64,000 nucleotides of DNA from assembly GCA_050084985.1 (NCBI GenBank), contig JBITNC010000001.1:11842001-11906000 (forward strand), in the 5' to 3' direction. Both the position numbers and the translations under genes were made by a program. Shown piece by piece: positions 49,691-61,139 of this stretch. The DNA is from Nageia nagi (taxonomy: Eukaryota; Pinophyta). Below the pieces are notes generated by a model. The model made no database searches. It had not been told where the DNA came from and saw nothing but the letters and a program-made list of their open reading frames with translations. Positions within the stretch are counted from its first letter, which is position 1. Every line of letters starts with the position of its first letter.

Positions 49691-50309
49691 AAAGGAACAA
49701 CGAGGCCTATTAAGGTCAAGATTCATTTAAAATAAACTTTGATTACATCACATTAAGATAAGATAAATAAATGGACATGAATGTTTGGGAGGGTAGTATG
49801 CATAAATGTACTTTACTTATTTAAATGCATTTCATTAGGCCTTAAAGGAATAATTGAACATTAACGAGTTGGATGTCACTACCAACCATTAATTCTTACT
49901 TCTTTGTAACCACCGACATAACACACTTGAAGCCATAGAGCCAGTTACACTTGGAGGTGATGACCAAGGTAACTTTCCTTTAGGTAGGAGTCAAAAAAGG
50001 AGACTGATCTAGAACCAAGCTAAAAGCCATAGAAACTTGCAAACATTAGAATTACCCAACCTACCTTGTTTAACACTTGACTAGTCAAAACAAACTAGGA
50101 AAATTAAAAAGATTAAAAATAAACAACCGATATCATTCATTTAATTCAGACATTAAAAATATGAGAAAAAGTTAAAGAAGATAACCACATCATTAAAAGT
50201 AGGTTTTGCATATAGGCCATTTGTGCATTAAATTGTTTTCTCAAAAATATAATATAAAAGATAAAAATAAAGTTTCTTTTTGACGATGCTTGTTTATGAT
50301 ATCTAAAAA

Positions 50310-52987
50310 ATGGTTCAAACTAGAAGTATGACCGCTAAGAAAATGCGAGAACACCCATTTGAAATACAGGAAATAGATTCAGACAATATGGATTTGATAG
50401 AGTATTCGTTAGGCGGCCACCTCCTTTAGATGAATCAGATCCACGAGTAGTTCATTATGAAAGTAAGGATTGGGGTTATGATCAATCTAAATTGCAAAGA
50501 TAAAGTATAGAAGATATTACTACCAAGACTATAATGCAAGTGTTAGATGAAGAGTTAATTGAAATTCATCGTCGCCTAGCTAATTATAGGAATATTCTTA
50601 AGACATATTCTAGTTTATCGGGAGATGTTGAAAAACTAAATCATAGACATGATAACTTAGAAATTGATGAGGATAAATCTTGGGCTGAAACCATAGCGGT
50701 ACTAGAAACTGAGTCGTATAAAGTTAAATATAACAGAGTCATTCATCTGTTATCTGATGGTTGAAAGGTTAGTTCTTTAATCCGAAAAGAGGGATCTCTT
50801 TTTTCTCATAAATCTCTTGAATTAGGAAAAAATGAAATATCAATACCTACGAGTAATTTATCCCAAAGAGCTCCTTCAATGAAGCAAATGGAGAAATCTT
50901 ATTATTCAAAGGGAGGATTACATAAAAGGGCATCTAAGTACAAAATAAAAGAGATACCTTCTTATGAAGAACTAGAAGAACGACGATTACGTAAAATAAA
51001 AGCCGATCAAAAATTCATGGAAACACATGCTAGTGATATTAAAAAGGCTGCAAAGATGCAATATCTTCTAAAGGAAGTTGACGAATTCATTAAAATTCAA
51101 GAACAAGAGGATATATTAAAAGAAATGGAAGATAAACTTCTTAGGGATAAAAAGAAATTTATAGAACAAGAACAAGCAAACAAAGAAAGAAATGAGTTCC
51201 TAGAACAAGAAAAGAAAAGACTTCATAAAGAACATGAGATTCAACTCCATTTATAGGAATTACAAATTAAAGAATTAGAGAATGAAAAAATAAAAAGGGA
51301 ACAATATCTATGTATGGAGAAAGAAAAACAAAGACAGTGGGATGAATATCAAAAAATAAAGAATTTGAAATCAGAAACTCCTAAAGGAAGTCAAATACAA
51401 AGATATCGAGATCCTTACTTAGAAAAACAAGAAGCGATGGATAGAGAGACAACCATTTTATTACAAAAGGAGATGGATAAGGAACTAGAATTGCAAAAAT
51501 TATATGATAAACAAAAGCAAGATTCTATTAAAAGTTGGGTGGAACAAACTCAAAATTAAACAAGACAACCTGATTACAAAGGAAAAGATCTACATGAAAA
51601 AGGGATATCCCAAAGACCTCCTAGAATCCCTATTCCATGACGACATTCACCTCTTAAAATATTGCCTCCACCACCATCAGAGTTTCCTTCTAACTATGAG
51701 TCTTACACTTCAAGATCAATTTCGGAAAAGGATCCGAATACTCGAAGACATCATAGACGCACTCAAGGTCATAGAATTGATAAAGAATTAGAAGAATTTA
51801 TGAAGGATTTTATAAATCAAGAAATAAATGTTCAAGGACTTCAAAAGTTAAATTACAAGAACATTTGCAATGAACCTATTCATCCAAATGTTCCAAAAAA
51901 GAAACTACCATATAGGTTTGAATTTCCTAAGATAGAATAATTTAAAGGAAGAGAAGACCCCAAAGAACATTTGAAAAAATTTACATTTTCTAGTTATTAG
52001 ATAGCCAATTATGACTCATTAATGTTACGTATATTTCCTATGACACTCGCAGGCCAAGCTTTAGATTGGTATAATAGTTTACCCATGCATAGTTTATATA
52101 CATTTGAATAATTGGCTAATCAATTTCTTGAACATTTTAGAATCAATATTAAAGAAAGATCTTCAATTACTGATCTTACAAGATTGCAACAATTTCTTGA
52201 TGAAACCATACAAGATTACACCTCAAGATGGCAGACTATACTCACTAGTATGCCTTATACAATACCACAGGAGGAATTGGTTAAATTATTTAGTCAAAGT
52301 TGTCTAATACCAATAGCTAGTGTTCTCCAAATTCAACAACATAAAACTTTTGAAGAAGCTATGGCTCAGGCAGTAGTTATAGAAAGAGTTAAAATTCAAG
52401 ATGGAGAACTAAAGCTCAAGAAAAAAGAATACAAAAAGGGTAATCAACATGAAAATAGTACTAAACAACCACAAAACAATCAAATAGCTATGATAGAGGA
52501 TTCTGGTCAAGCTTCAAAAACTGAAGAAAATGTTGAACCTAAGCCAAAAAGAAATTTTACCCCATTAGCAGAACCATTAACCAAAATACCTAAAAAATTA
52601 TGTGATAATGGTATGATTAGACTACCTGATATAAAACCTAAAAATCCTAATGCTAAGGGAAGCAAATGGTATAAGGAAAATGAATTTTGTGCCTATCATA
52701 GGCAAAAAGGACATAATACAAATAGATGTCGAACTTTACAACATAAAATTCAAGACTTGATAGATAGTCGAAAAATAGATGTGGATAATCCTATTGTGCC
52801 TTCGAATAAAAATTTAGGGATATATCAAAACCCCTTACCTTCACATCAGGCTAACAATGTGGCGACCATCCCAAACCAAATGAACTACACATGGAATAAT
52901 AAGGATATACCATTTATAGGGACTATAGATGATTCAATACATATGATTGGTATAGCTACAAGAGCACAACAATATCAGAATAAATAG
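50310..52987 (+). pseudogene. Tat gag, broken, with long coiled coil
   Basis: It starts MVQTRSMTAKKMREHPFEI at 50310, typical of this lineage. A frameshift near 50400 moves it to the frame used for the rest (RRPPPLDESDPRVVHYESKD). A Lys/Glu/Gln-rich coiled coil covers about 50880-51560. The capsid-like gag domain follows (about 51910-52230, with AGQALDWYNSLP and LTRLQQFLDETIQDYTSRWQ). Last comes a CCHC-like knuckle FCAYHRQKGHNTNRC near 52686-52730. The main frame carries about eight stops (for example near 50512, 50762, 51254, 51557, 51938 and 52109), but is otherwise well kept. Family role: RNA packaging into virus-like particles. Confidence 0.88.
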
Positions 52988-53229
52988 GATAATCCATGAA
53001 AAAATCAATCGATATCAAACCCAATTAATATACAACCAATACCTCCTCCTCAACAACCTAAAGTTTTGGTAAAAGGTGCTCTTCAACGATAATTAAAAAT
53101 GTCTCCAGTTAAGATGATTTTACTGGAATTATTACAATAGTCTGAGAGTTATAGGGAGACTATGAATCAAATTCTACAAGAAATTCAAGTGGATATTAGT
53201 AACCCCGATAATTTTATTTCAATAGTGGA

Positions 53230-53900
53230 AAGTTTGAGGATATCTCAACAACCTAGCATCACCTTCTATGAATAAGAAAAATTAAATAAAGATGGACCAG
53301 GTGGAATTGATCCACCTTTACATATAATAGGTAAAGTAGATGGGAAATTATGTAAAAAATTTTGATAGATGAAGGATCGACTATAAATATAATTTCAGAT
53401 GCTGCATATAAAAATTTGAATTTATCAGATTCACTTATTTTAGCTCCTTCTTTACAAATTAGGGCATTCAATGATGCAATGTATTCAACTTTGGGATCAA
53501 CAGTGCTACCAATTACAGTAGGGGCTAAAACCGTTCAAACTTTATTACATATAATTGAAGGAAATATTATTCAATACAACATGCTTCTAGGACGTCCATG
53601 GATTAGAGAAATGCAATGTGTTCCATCAACCTATCATGGATGTTTAAAATACATTTATAAAGATAAAGTTCATTATGTGTTTAAAGATCCAGATCCTTAC
53701 TCGCATTGTAATTTGATTTTTGATTTGAATAAAGTGACCTTACAATCTCCTAATTTATCAACCATACTAATGAATAAAAGTACAAATCAATCTGAAGTCA
53801 TAAAAAGAAAAGGTGATATAGTTATACAAGATAAAGATACTTGGGAAAAAGTTGCTAAAGCTTTAGATAAAAAATATGGAGCTTCTTCATCAAAATAAGT
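53230..53900 (+). pseudogene. Tat aspartic protease
   Basis: The catalytic region reads LIDEGSTINIISDAAYKNL at 53362, where the usual small residue after Asp is Glu (DEGS). It continues to NMLLGRPWIREMQCVPSTYH, the conserved ILGRPW block of Tat and Athila proteases. The frame is open from 53362 to 53898 and differs from gag; upstream of 53362 it is interrupted. The family role is to cut the gag-pol polyprotein. Confidence 0.82.
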
Positions 53901-53966
53901 AAACACCACATCTAATAATGACTCCTCCCACTATATCCAGTAAAAGTTAAATTAAGGTATTTAGGG

Positions 53967-54590
53967 ATGGGAGAATATGACATAGATGATGTGGTATTTA
54001 ATATACCTTCATCGCAAGAAGTGGGTAAAGTATCTGAATCACCTAGTGTAATTGAACAAATAGTGCCTTTAGGAGAAGTACCTAATCAGACAATGTTCAT
54101 CTATGCGGGGATAGTAGATCTTGTGTCAATAATACCCAATCAAACATATTTAGGAAATTTCAATAATGATATGAAATATTTATCGCCATGTTCAAGAACA
54201 TTTGTCTTAAACTATTTTAACAAATGTAATTGGCAAGGAGGAGGATTGGGTCGATATGAACAAGGTCCACGAGAGATAATTGAATTACAATATCAATATC
54301 CCACTAATAAAAGTGGATTAGGTTATCAAAATGAATATAAAAATCTTGCTAAATTAGAAAATTTAGGAGAAGAGAATTTGGATTATAATGAAGAAATTTT
54401 AGAGGAAGAATCTGTAGTATAGGAAATTGTTGATATAAGAGAAGAACAATTAAGTGAAATGGACATCTTAGAAGGAATCGAAATGCTCTTTATTAATAAT
54501 ATGGAGCCACCTTGGAATCATTTGTGCTTACCAAGTGATATACAAGAAAAAATAAATAAAAAATACCAAATTATCAATCATTCCATATTC
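53967..54590 (+). pseudogene. G-patch segment between protease and RT
   Basis: The open frame 53967-54422 contains FNKCNWQGGGLGRYEQGPRE and, 15 residues on, NKSGLGYQ (about 54215-54330). Spacing of the Gly residues, GxGLG then GLG(Y), is that of a G-patch, an RNA-binding glycine motif also found after the protease in some retroviruses and plant gypsy polyproteins. The acidic tail ends at a stop (54421). The frame differs from protease and RT, so frameshifts separate them. Confidence 0.65.
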
Positions 54591-54600
54591 AGATATACCA

Positions 54601-56442
54601 TTGGTAAATATGGTCACAATAAAAGAGAATGATATTGAAGATCAAAATAATGAACAAATAGATGAAGTTAATGAAAATCAAAATTTAATCAAAGCTATAG
54701 CCAATACTTCTAAAAATGAAATAATTGCTGATTTTTCTCTTATATCATCTAATCCTTTGGTAGATGAGTTCAAAAACGTAGATCACATACTTGGTTCCTA
54801 TGAAAATCAAGTATGCGTGAATGAACAAACTCAAGAATATGATGAAGAATATAGTGTTAACGACAATGGCTGGATACCAGTACCAAATCAATTAGAAGAA
54901 GGGTCACATATGCTTACTAAAAAAGTCTTAGAAATAAATATTAGTAATGATCCTCAAAATCCTAAAATTATTCAATTAGGGGAGAACCTCATGGAGAATG
55001 AACAAGAAGAAATTATAGCCTTATTAAAAGAACGAGAAAAGGTATTTGCATGGTCATATGCAGACATGCCTGGAATAGATCCCGAACTAGTAGTACATAA
55101 TTTAGCATTAAAGCCTGATGCTAAATTGGTTAAACAAAAATTACGTAAAATGCATCCTACTATAGCATTAATGGTAAAAGAAGAACTCCAAAAACTATTA
55201 GAAGCTAAATTCATACAACCTATAGACTACTCAGATTGGATATCCAATATGGTACCTATGAAAAAACCAAGTGGAAAAATAAGAATATGCACAGACTTTT
55301 AGGATCTTAACAAAGCTTGTCCTAAAGATGATTTCCCTCTATCTAGCATTGATATTTTGGTAGACTCGACAATGCGACATGATATGTTATCATTAATGGA
55401 TGGGTTTTCTAGTTATAATCAAATAAAGATAGCTACTAAAGATCAACATAAAATGACTTTTATAACTCCTTGGGGTACCTTTTGTTATAAAGTTATGCCT
55501 TTTGAATTGAAAAATGTCAGGTCAACTTATCAAAGGGCTATGACTTATATATTCAATGATTATATGCATGACATAGTAGAAGATTATGTCGATGATTTGT
55601 TGCTTAGATCTAAATATCGACTAGATCATGGAAAAGACCTAATTAAAGTCTTAGATAGATTATTAGAACATAAAGTAAGATTAAATCCAAAAAAATGTGT
55701 TTTTGGTGTAACTTCAGGAAAGTTATTAGGATTTATTATGTCTCGACGAGGAATTGAAATAGATCCTAGTAAAGTGAAGGCAGTAGTAGACATGTCACCT
55801 CCTGCAAATCTAAAATAATTACAAAGTTTATAGGGTAAGTTACAAGCCATTAGAAGGTTTATAGCTCAACTTTCTGATAAATGTAAACCATTTACAAAAT
55901 TATTGAAAAAGGGAGTAGAATATCATTGGGGTAAAGAGCAACAAGATGCATTCGATGAAATTAAAAGATATTTATTATCGCCTCCTGTCTTAAGTCCACC
56001 AAGAAAAGATGTACCCTTTTTGTTATACATCTCTGCTACTGAAAATGCTTTAGAAACAATGCTTGCTCAAAAGAATGAACACAATAAAGAGCAAGCTATA
56101 TATTATCTGAGTAGAACCCTAGTGAGCTACGAGATTAAGTACATATATTTGGAAAAATCATGTCTTTCTGTCATTTTTGCTACTAAAAAACTCCGACATT
56201 ATATGCTAAATCATACAACATATGTCATCTCTAAAATGGATCCATTGAAATATATGATGAATAAAACATATCAAAATTCAAGAACTGTAAAGTGGATAAT
56301 GCACTTAACCAAATTTGATTTACATTTTATTGGACAAAAGTCAATAAAAGGACAAGTAATTGTTGATTATCTTGTGATGCTCCATTACAAGATAATAAAC
56401 CCCTTGTCATTGAATTACCTGATGATGGGGTGTTTCAATTAG
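54601..56442 (+). pseudogene. Tat reverse transcriptase and RNase H
   Basis: One frame runs from an acidic linker to REKVFAWSYADMPGIDPELV, the lineage-typical start of RT. It then goes through MVPMKKPSGKIRICTDF (stop at 55303), LNKACPKDDFPL, the intact catalytic YVDD at 55584-55595 and LGFIMSRRGIEIDPSKV. A stop (55816) lies in the thumb region. RNase H follows (55903-56440, with YHWGKEQQDAFDEIKRYLL and SRTLVSYE). The first Asp of RNase H, usually in a YISAxxxA block, is not evident (LLYISATENALETML). Only a few stops interrupt it. Confidence 0.88.
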
Positions 56443-56933
56443 ATGAAATTGAAATACCTATAGAACCTGAAGATGATTGGGATATGACAATACACTTTGA
56501 TGGTTCTCGATGTGAACAAGGTGGTGGAGCAGGTGTTGTATTTATAACCTTGCAAGGGATCCCTATACCTTATTCATTTAAATTAAAATTTCCTTGTACT
56601 AATAATAATGCGGAATACAAAGCTTTGATATTAGCATTAAAAACTACGATTAAATTAAAACTTAAAATAATTAAGATTATTGGAGATTCTTTACTCATCG
56701 TCAATCAAGTGAAAGGAATCTATCAATGTAAAGAACCTTTACTTCAAAAGTATAAAGCGTTAGTTGAAGAATTATTAAAATCTTTTGACCAATTTAGTAT
56801 AGAAGTGGCACCAAGATCATCTAATAGATTTGCAGATGCTATGGCTTCTATTGGATCTCTTATCCCAGAAGATCCTAAAAAATCTTCAATTCAAGTTGAA
56901 ATAATTCAATTATCTCAATCATCATTACAATAG
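56430..56933 (+). pseudogene. Second, archaeal-type RNase H of the Tat lineage
   Basis: The 167-codon open frame reads MTIHFDGSRCEQGGGAGVVF, then NNNAEYKALILAL, KIIGDSLLIVNQVKG and SNRFADAMASIGS. These are the D, E, D, D catalytic positions of archaeal-type RNase H. A second RNase H here defines the Tat lineage of plant gypsy elements. It is open throughout, but in a different frame from the upstream RNase H. Confidence 0.88.
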
Positions 56934-56939
56934 GAAGAT

Positions 56940-58026
56940 GGAAAAAAAAATGTATTAAATATCAATGTAATTGATAAAGATAATTGGTATAAGGAATTGA
57001 CATTTTTTTTTAAATTTGGAACTCTTCCTGCAAACCTTAATAAATCATCACAACGAGCATTTAAAATCAAAACAACCAAATATTGTTTGATAGGGGATAT
57101 CTTACATCGATGAAATTTCAATGGTATTTTACTCGGATGTCTTGAATGTAATGATATTAAAAAGGCTATATCTTCTGCCCATGATGGAACATGCGAAGGA
57201 CACTTTAACGATGTTGCGATTGTAAAACGATTAATTCGAATGGGGTATTATTGGCCAACTATGGAAAGGAATTGTTGTGAATATGTTAAAAAATGTTTTA
57301 AATGTCAACAATATGCTTCATAACCATCTCAAGAACTACATCCTACACAATCACTTTGGCCATTCTCTAAATGGGCATTAGACTTAATAGGACAAATTAC
57401 ACCTACGTCTTTTGGTAGACACAAGTTCATCATCACAGCAACTGAATATTTTACTAAATGGGTAGAGGCTACTAATAAAACTATTTGGAACATCTTAGCA
57501 AAAATAGTAAATGATTCTCATAGAGATTGGCATATGCAAATACCAAAAGCCTTATGGGCCTATCGTACCAGTGTATACACTCCTATTGGGGCAACACCAT
57601 TCTCTTTAGTATACAGAACAGAAGCCATCCTACCCATAGAAATTGAGATACCATCCCTTAGAGTAAATCTAAGTGAACAAAATTCTGATGAAAAGGCAAG
57701 ATAGACTCACTTAGATTAATTGTTACTTTTAGGTGAAAAATGTATTAATGCTTTAGAGCATATGCATGTTTATCAGAAGAGGATAAAACAAGCTTTTGAT
57801 AAAAGGGCCCTAATTCATGAGTTCAAAATAGGTGATTTGGTTCTAAAAGAAAATCAACAAACTTCACGAATAGAACAACAGCTTAGAGATAAGTTTGCTC
57901 CGAATTGGTAGGATTGTATATCATTAAGAAAAAATTCGGTAAAGGAACTTATCATCTATCAGACTTAGAAGGAAATGAAGAGCGTGAACCTATAAATATC
58001 ATGCATCTTCAACCCTTCCATACATA
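56940..58026 (+). pseudogene. Tat integrase with an internal deletion
   Basis: The zinc-binding region reads AHDGTCEGHFND, RLIRMGYYWPTMERNCCEYV and KKCFKCQQYA (about 57175-57320). The core starts WPFSKWALDLIGQITPTSFG with the first catalytic Asp, then TEYFTKWVEATNKTIWNIL (about 57435-57495). The next residues, HRDWHMQIPKALWAYRTSVY, belong past the second Asp and Glu. About 80 residues of the core are therefore missing, apparently by joining two EAT-like positions (WVEA and EATNKT). The C-terminal part (HEFKIGDLVLKE at 57814-57849, ending near EREPINIMHLQPFH) is frameshifted. Integration by this copy is not possible. Confidence 0.85.
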
Positions 58027-58029
58027 ATA

Positions 58030-58067
<38 letters not shown>
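58026..58067. repeat. TA microsatellite
   Basis: About 20 TA dinucleotides with one interruption, directly after the end of the integrase frame. Confidence 0.9.
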
Positions 58068-58069
<2 letters not shown>

Positions 58070-58134
58070 TAGTTTTCTTTCATTTTATTTTATTGTTGAA
58101 TTAATAAATAAATAAAAGTATTAATATTTGTCAA

Positions 58135-59324
58135 GTGTTAATGATTAAAATAGAAAGGATGAATCTGGCAAAGGAATCTGCTGATGGTAGCATAATGCCA
58201 CCACAAGTACGATTTCCACCACCGAGATATCCAGGTGATTTGGCATTGACATATTTAAAACATGGATTTGATCTTAATCTCTTAAATTATTTACAATTGA
58301 CTATTGATGAACAATATGAAAGAACATATGATATTTTTTGTGGTAGAAATAATGATTGGGAAGTCACCTTTTGTGGATACGAAGTAAGCATTATTTTAGA
58401 TCCGCAAATCTATTTCACCCATATGGAAAGAATATCACAAGAAATAATGGTTTTTTTGCCTACAATGGCCTTATGGAATACCAAGAATCATTATAAATTG
58501 CTAATTAACTGAGTATTCACTCCTTTTGGCTAGGCTGAAATACGTTAAACAATTAACCAAAAGCCTAGAATGGATGGATGAAGTTTTACATTATTTACCT
58601 CATAAAAGGGTGATTTATGATTTTTCAAATACTTTTGTGGCTTTTCCTCCTAGAATGTCACAACAATACTATAGGTAAATTCATAGATTTTCTCGTATGC
58701 AAATGCGACATACAATTTGGAAACGAAAGTTAGAGCAAAGGCAAGCTTATCGTATTGTCGAACTTACAACGATGAATCAAATAAGGGTTAGAAATGAGAT
58801 TATCAAAAAATTGTCAAAAGAACATAAAGTGTGGAATAATGGAAGTTATCTTCCGAGGTTCGAAAGTAGGTATGACAAAGATATCTTTATGAAAGTTATT
58901 CCTAACATTTCCTACTCCTTTGTATTCAAATATCTTTTCCATGCCTCTTGAAATACAACAAAAAATGGCCTTGACATTCTATGATGCATGCGAATCTTAT
59001 GGTTGGGATGTCAAAGTAAATGGATATCAAGTTATTATTTGTATCAATGCATTTGAGTTATGGTGTTCTCCTAACTCAGAATATGATTTAATGATATATT
59101 TCTATCTTCTATGGCCTATAGAAAAGCCCAAAATAATAGTTGATTGTACTCACAACTTGACTTTAAAACATCAAGAACGAATCATTTCTATCACTCAAAC
59201 CGTAACATCCGAACACTTAGATTATTGTATTCTAGAAATCTATCATAATCAATTGGTATTAGATTTTAGTTTTTTGTTTAGTTCAACACATTGTTCATTC
59301 AATCCTAATGTAGTACAAACTTGA
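58135..59324 (+). pseudogene. Sense 3' ORF region with two copies of an unknown module
   Basis: Three overlapping open segments in successive frames (58135-58512; 58532-58951 with one TAA at about 58675; 58920-59324) read as one broken protein of about 390 residues. It starts MNLAKESADGSIMPPQVRFP. A module of about 110 residues occurs twice: YDIF-x6-DWEVTFCGYEVSIIL, then LKYVKQLTKSLEWMDEVL and KRVIYDFSN; and later YDACESYGWDVKVNGYQVII, then LKHQERIISITQTVTSEHL and NQLVLDFSF. I recognise no known domain, signal peptide or clear membrane segment. It sits on the coding strand after pol, where envelope-like or lineage-specific ORFs occur in some plant gypsy elements. Confidence 0.6.
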
Positions 59325-61130
59325 TTTGAATGCATCATGAATAGATTCCCTAGAAAAAATTATAAAACCCTAAAAAATTGAAAACTATAAAACACGTAAA
59401 AATTATAAAATTATAAAATCTACCTAGATGGAAACATCTAGAGGTTACTTGGCAATTGGGTGCCCTGCCCTTATATGATGTGAATATATGTTGCATGTCA
59501 TTGTAAAAGTGATTATCCAGTAAACGTGTAATGTGTGAAAAGGTCATTTTAGAATAATCTCCTTGTTACCACTACATTCACTTTGTCTTTTCTTTTATAA
59601 AGAAATGATATACCATAGATGATAGAAAAACATAAAGTTTATGTTTGAAAGAAAATCCATAAACTCCAAGCACTTACAACATTAAAAAATTCTAAGAGCA
59701 TTTGAATGAAATTATTTTAAGAGATATTAAGAGTGAAATTTATGTGTCTATCCTATTATTCGCTTCATCTTGAACCCAATAATCATTTGATAAAAAAAAA
59801 AAGGTGAAAAGAGATGACAAAAAAAAAAAAAAATTGCTACATTATATCAATGATTCTTGGGTGATTACAATATCCTCTACCAGGGCTATGGATGCCTAAC
59901 TGGCAATAGAGCAAGGTTGTAGCAGGATTGAGGGGTTAATCCTCATCGGGGCCATGGATGCCTATCTGGTAATGAGGCATACCTTATGAGTGGTGATATG
60001 TCCATTTTGGTTAGCAACCTTCTTTCCTATGGACCTCTATACGTTTCATATGGATAGACTAGCTTATTAATATCTCTAGGATATTTCATCTCAAATGATC
60101 TAAGAAGGGAAATGAATCTCACTGCACACACTGGAGTTTATAGATTTTTTATCAACATATAACAACATTGTCTGATATCATCTTAGGTTGTTAAATCTTG
60201 AGATAAAGAAAGATGAGGTAGATGTTATCATAACTTGGTTATTAATCCAAAATAACCTAATCTTTTGTCATAGTTTGTAATGTGATTGTGTTTAGAATCA
60301 TGTGTGTCATTTTGTTAAACCCATTCCTTTTGATAATATCTATTACCTTTGAACATTATTAAAATTGCTTTTCTTTGGAAAGGATAAGAATGATTATTTA
60401 TTGTTCCCCTAACCAAGATAAAGTTAATGTTCATATATATCCATAAGTCACTAGTGTGTCATGACAAGCCATTTTTACTATTACCTATTACCTTTGAACA
60501 TTATTAAAATTGCTTTTCTTTGGAAAGGATAAGAATGATTATTTATTGTTCCCCTAACCAAGATAAAGTTAATGTTCATATACACCCATAAGTCACTAGT
60601 TTGTCATGTCAAAAAGTTTATTGTAAAATTGCCAAGTACGGAAGATGATGCATCTGATTCCACAAAAATATAATAAAAACATGTCCTTAAATAACTTAAC
60701 TTATTAAAATTATCAATTGGATTTATTGATTATAGCAACTATAATCGTACTTATTATTAACTTAATTTTGAGATTAATAACATCATCAATACCAATTTGT
60801 TGATATATGTTATATATTTCATCATCATACATTCCACAATTATATCTATGCATCATACATTTCAAAAATTACATATATCATTAACATCTATTCATCATAA
60901 ACTAATTAAAACATAATCATGATCTACATAACAACACATCATACCTATTTTATCATAAATCTATATATAGAATGAAAGCTCATGCATCTGAATCATACAA
61001 ATATCATAAATATCAAAGATCTATCTATCTATATATACATCATCACAGTCCATCAAAAGGTCATCATAACATCATACAATAAAATACAAGGGTCCAATAG
61101 CCTCATAATCATATAAAAATAACATCATGA
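59325..61130. other. Non-coding 3' region of the Tat element
   Basis: AT-rich. A two-copy phrase GGGC(T/C)ATGGATGCCTA(A/T)CTGG lies at about 59883 and 59958. A 145-bp-period tandem duplication is listed separately. Otherwise A/T-rich simple sequence with no gene. Confidence 0.45.
60340..60611. repeat. Near-perfect tandem duplication, 145-bp period
   Basis: 60340-60466 and 60485-60611 are almost identical (CTATTACCTTTGAACATT to CACTAGT(G/T)TGTCATG) with about four differences. This is a recent local duplication in the 3' region of the Tat element. Confidence 0.9.
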
Positions 61131-61139
61131 AAAAGGGTA

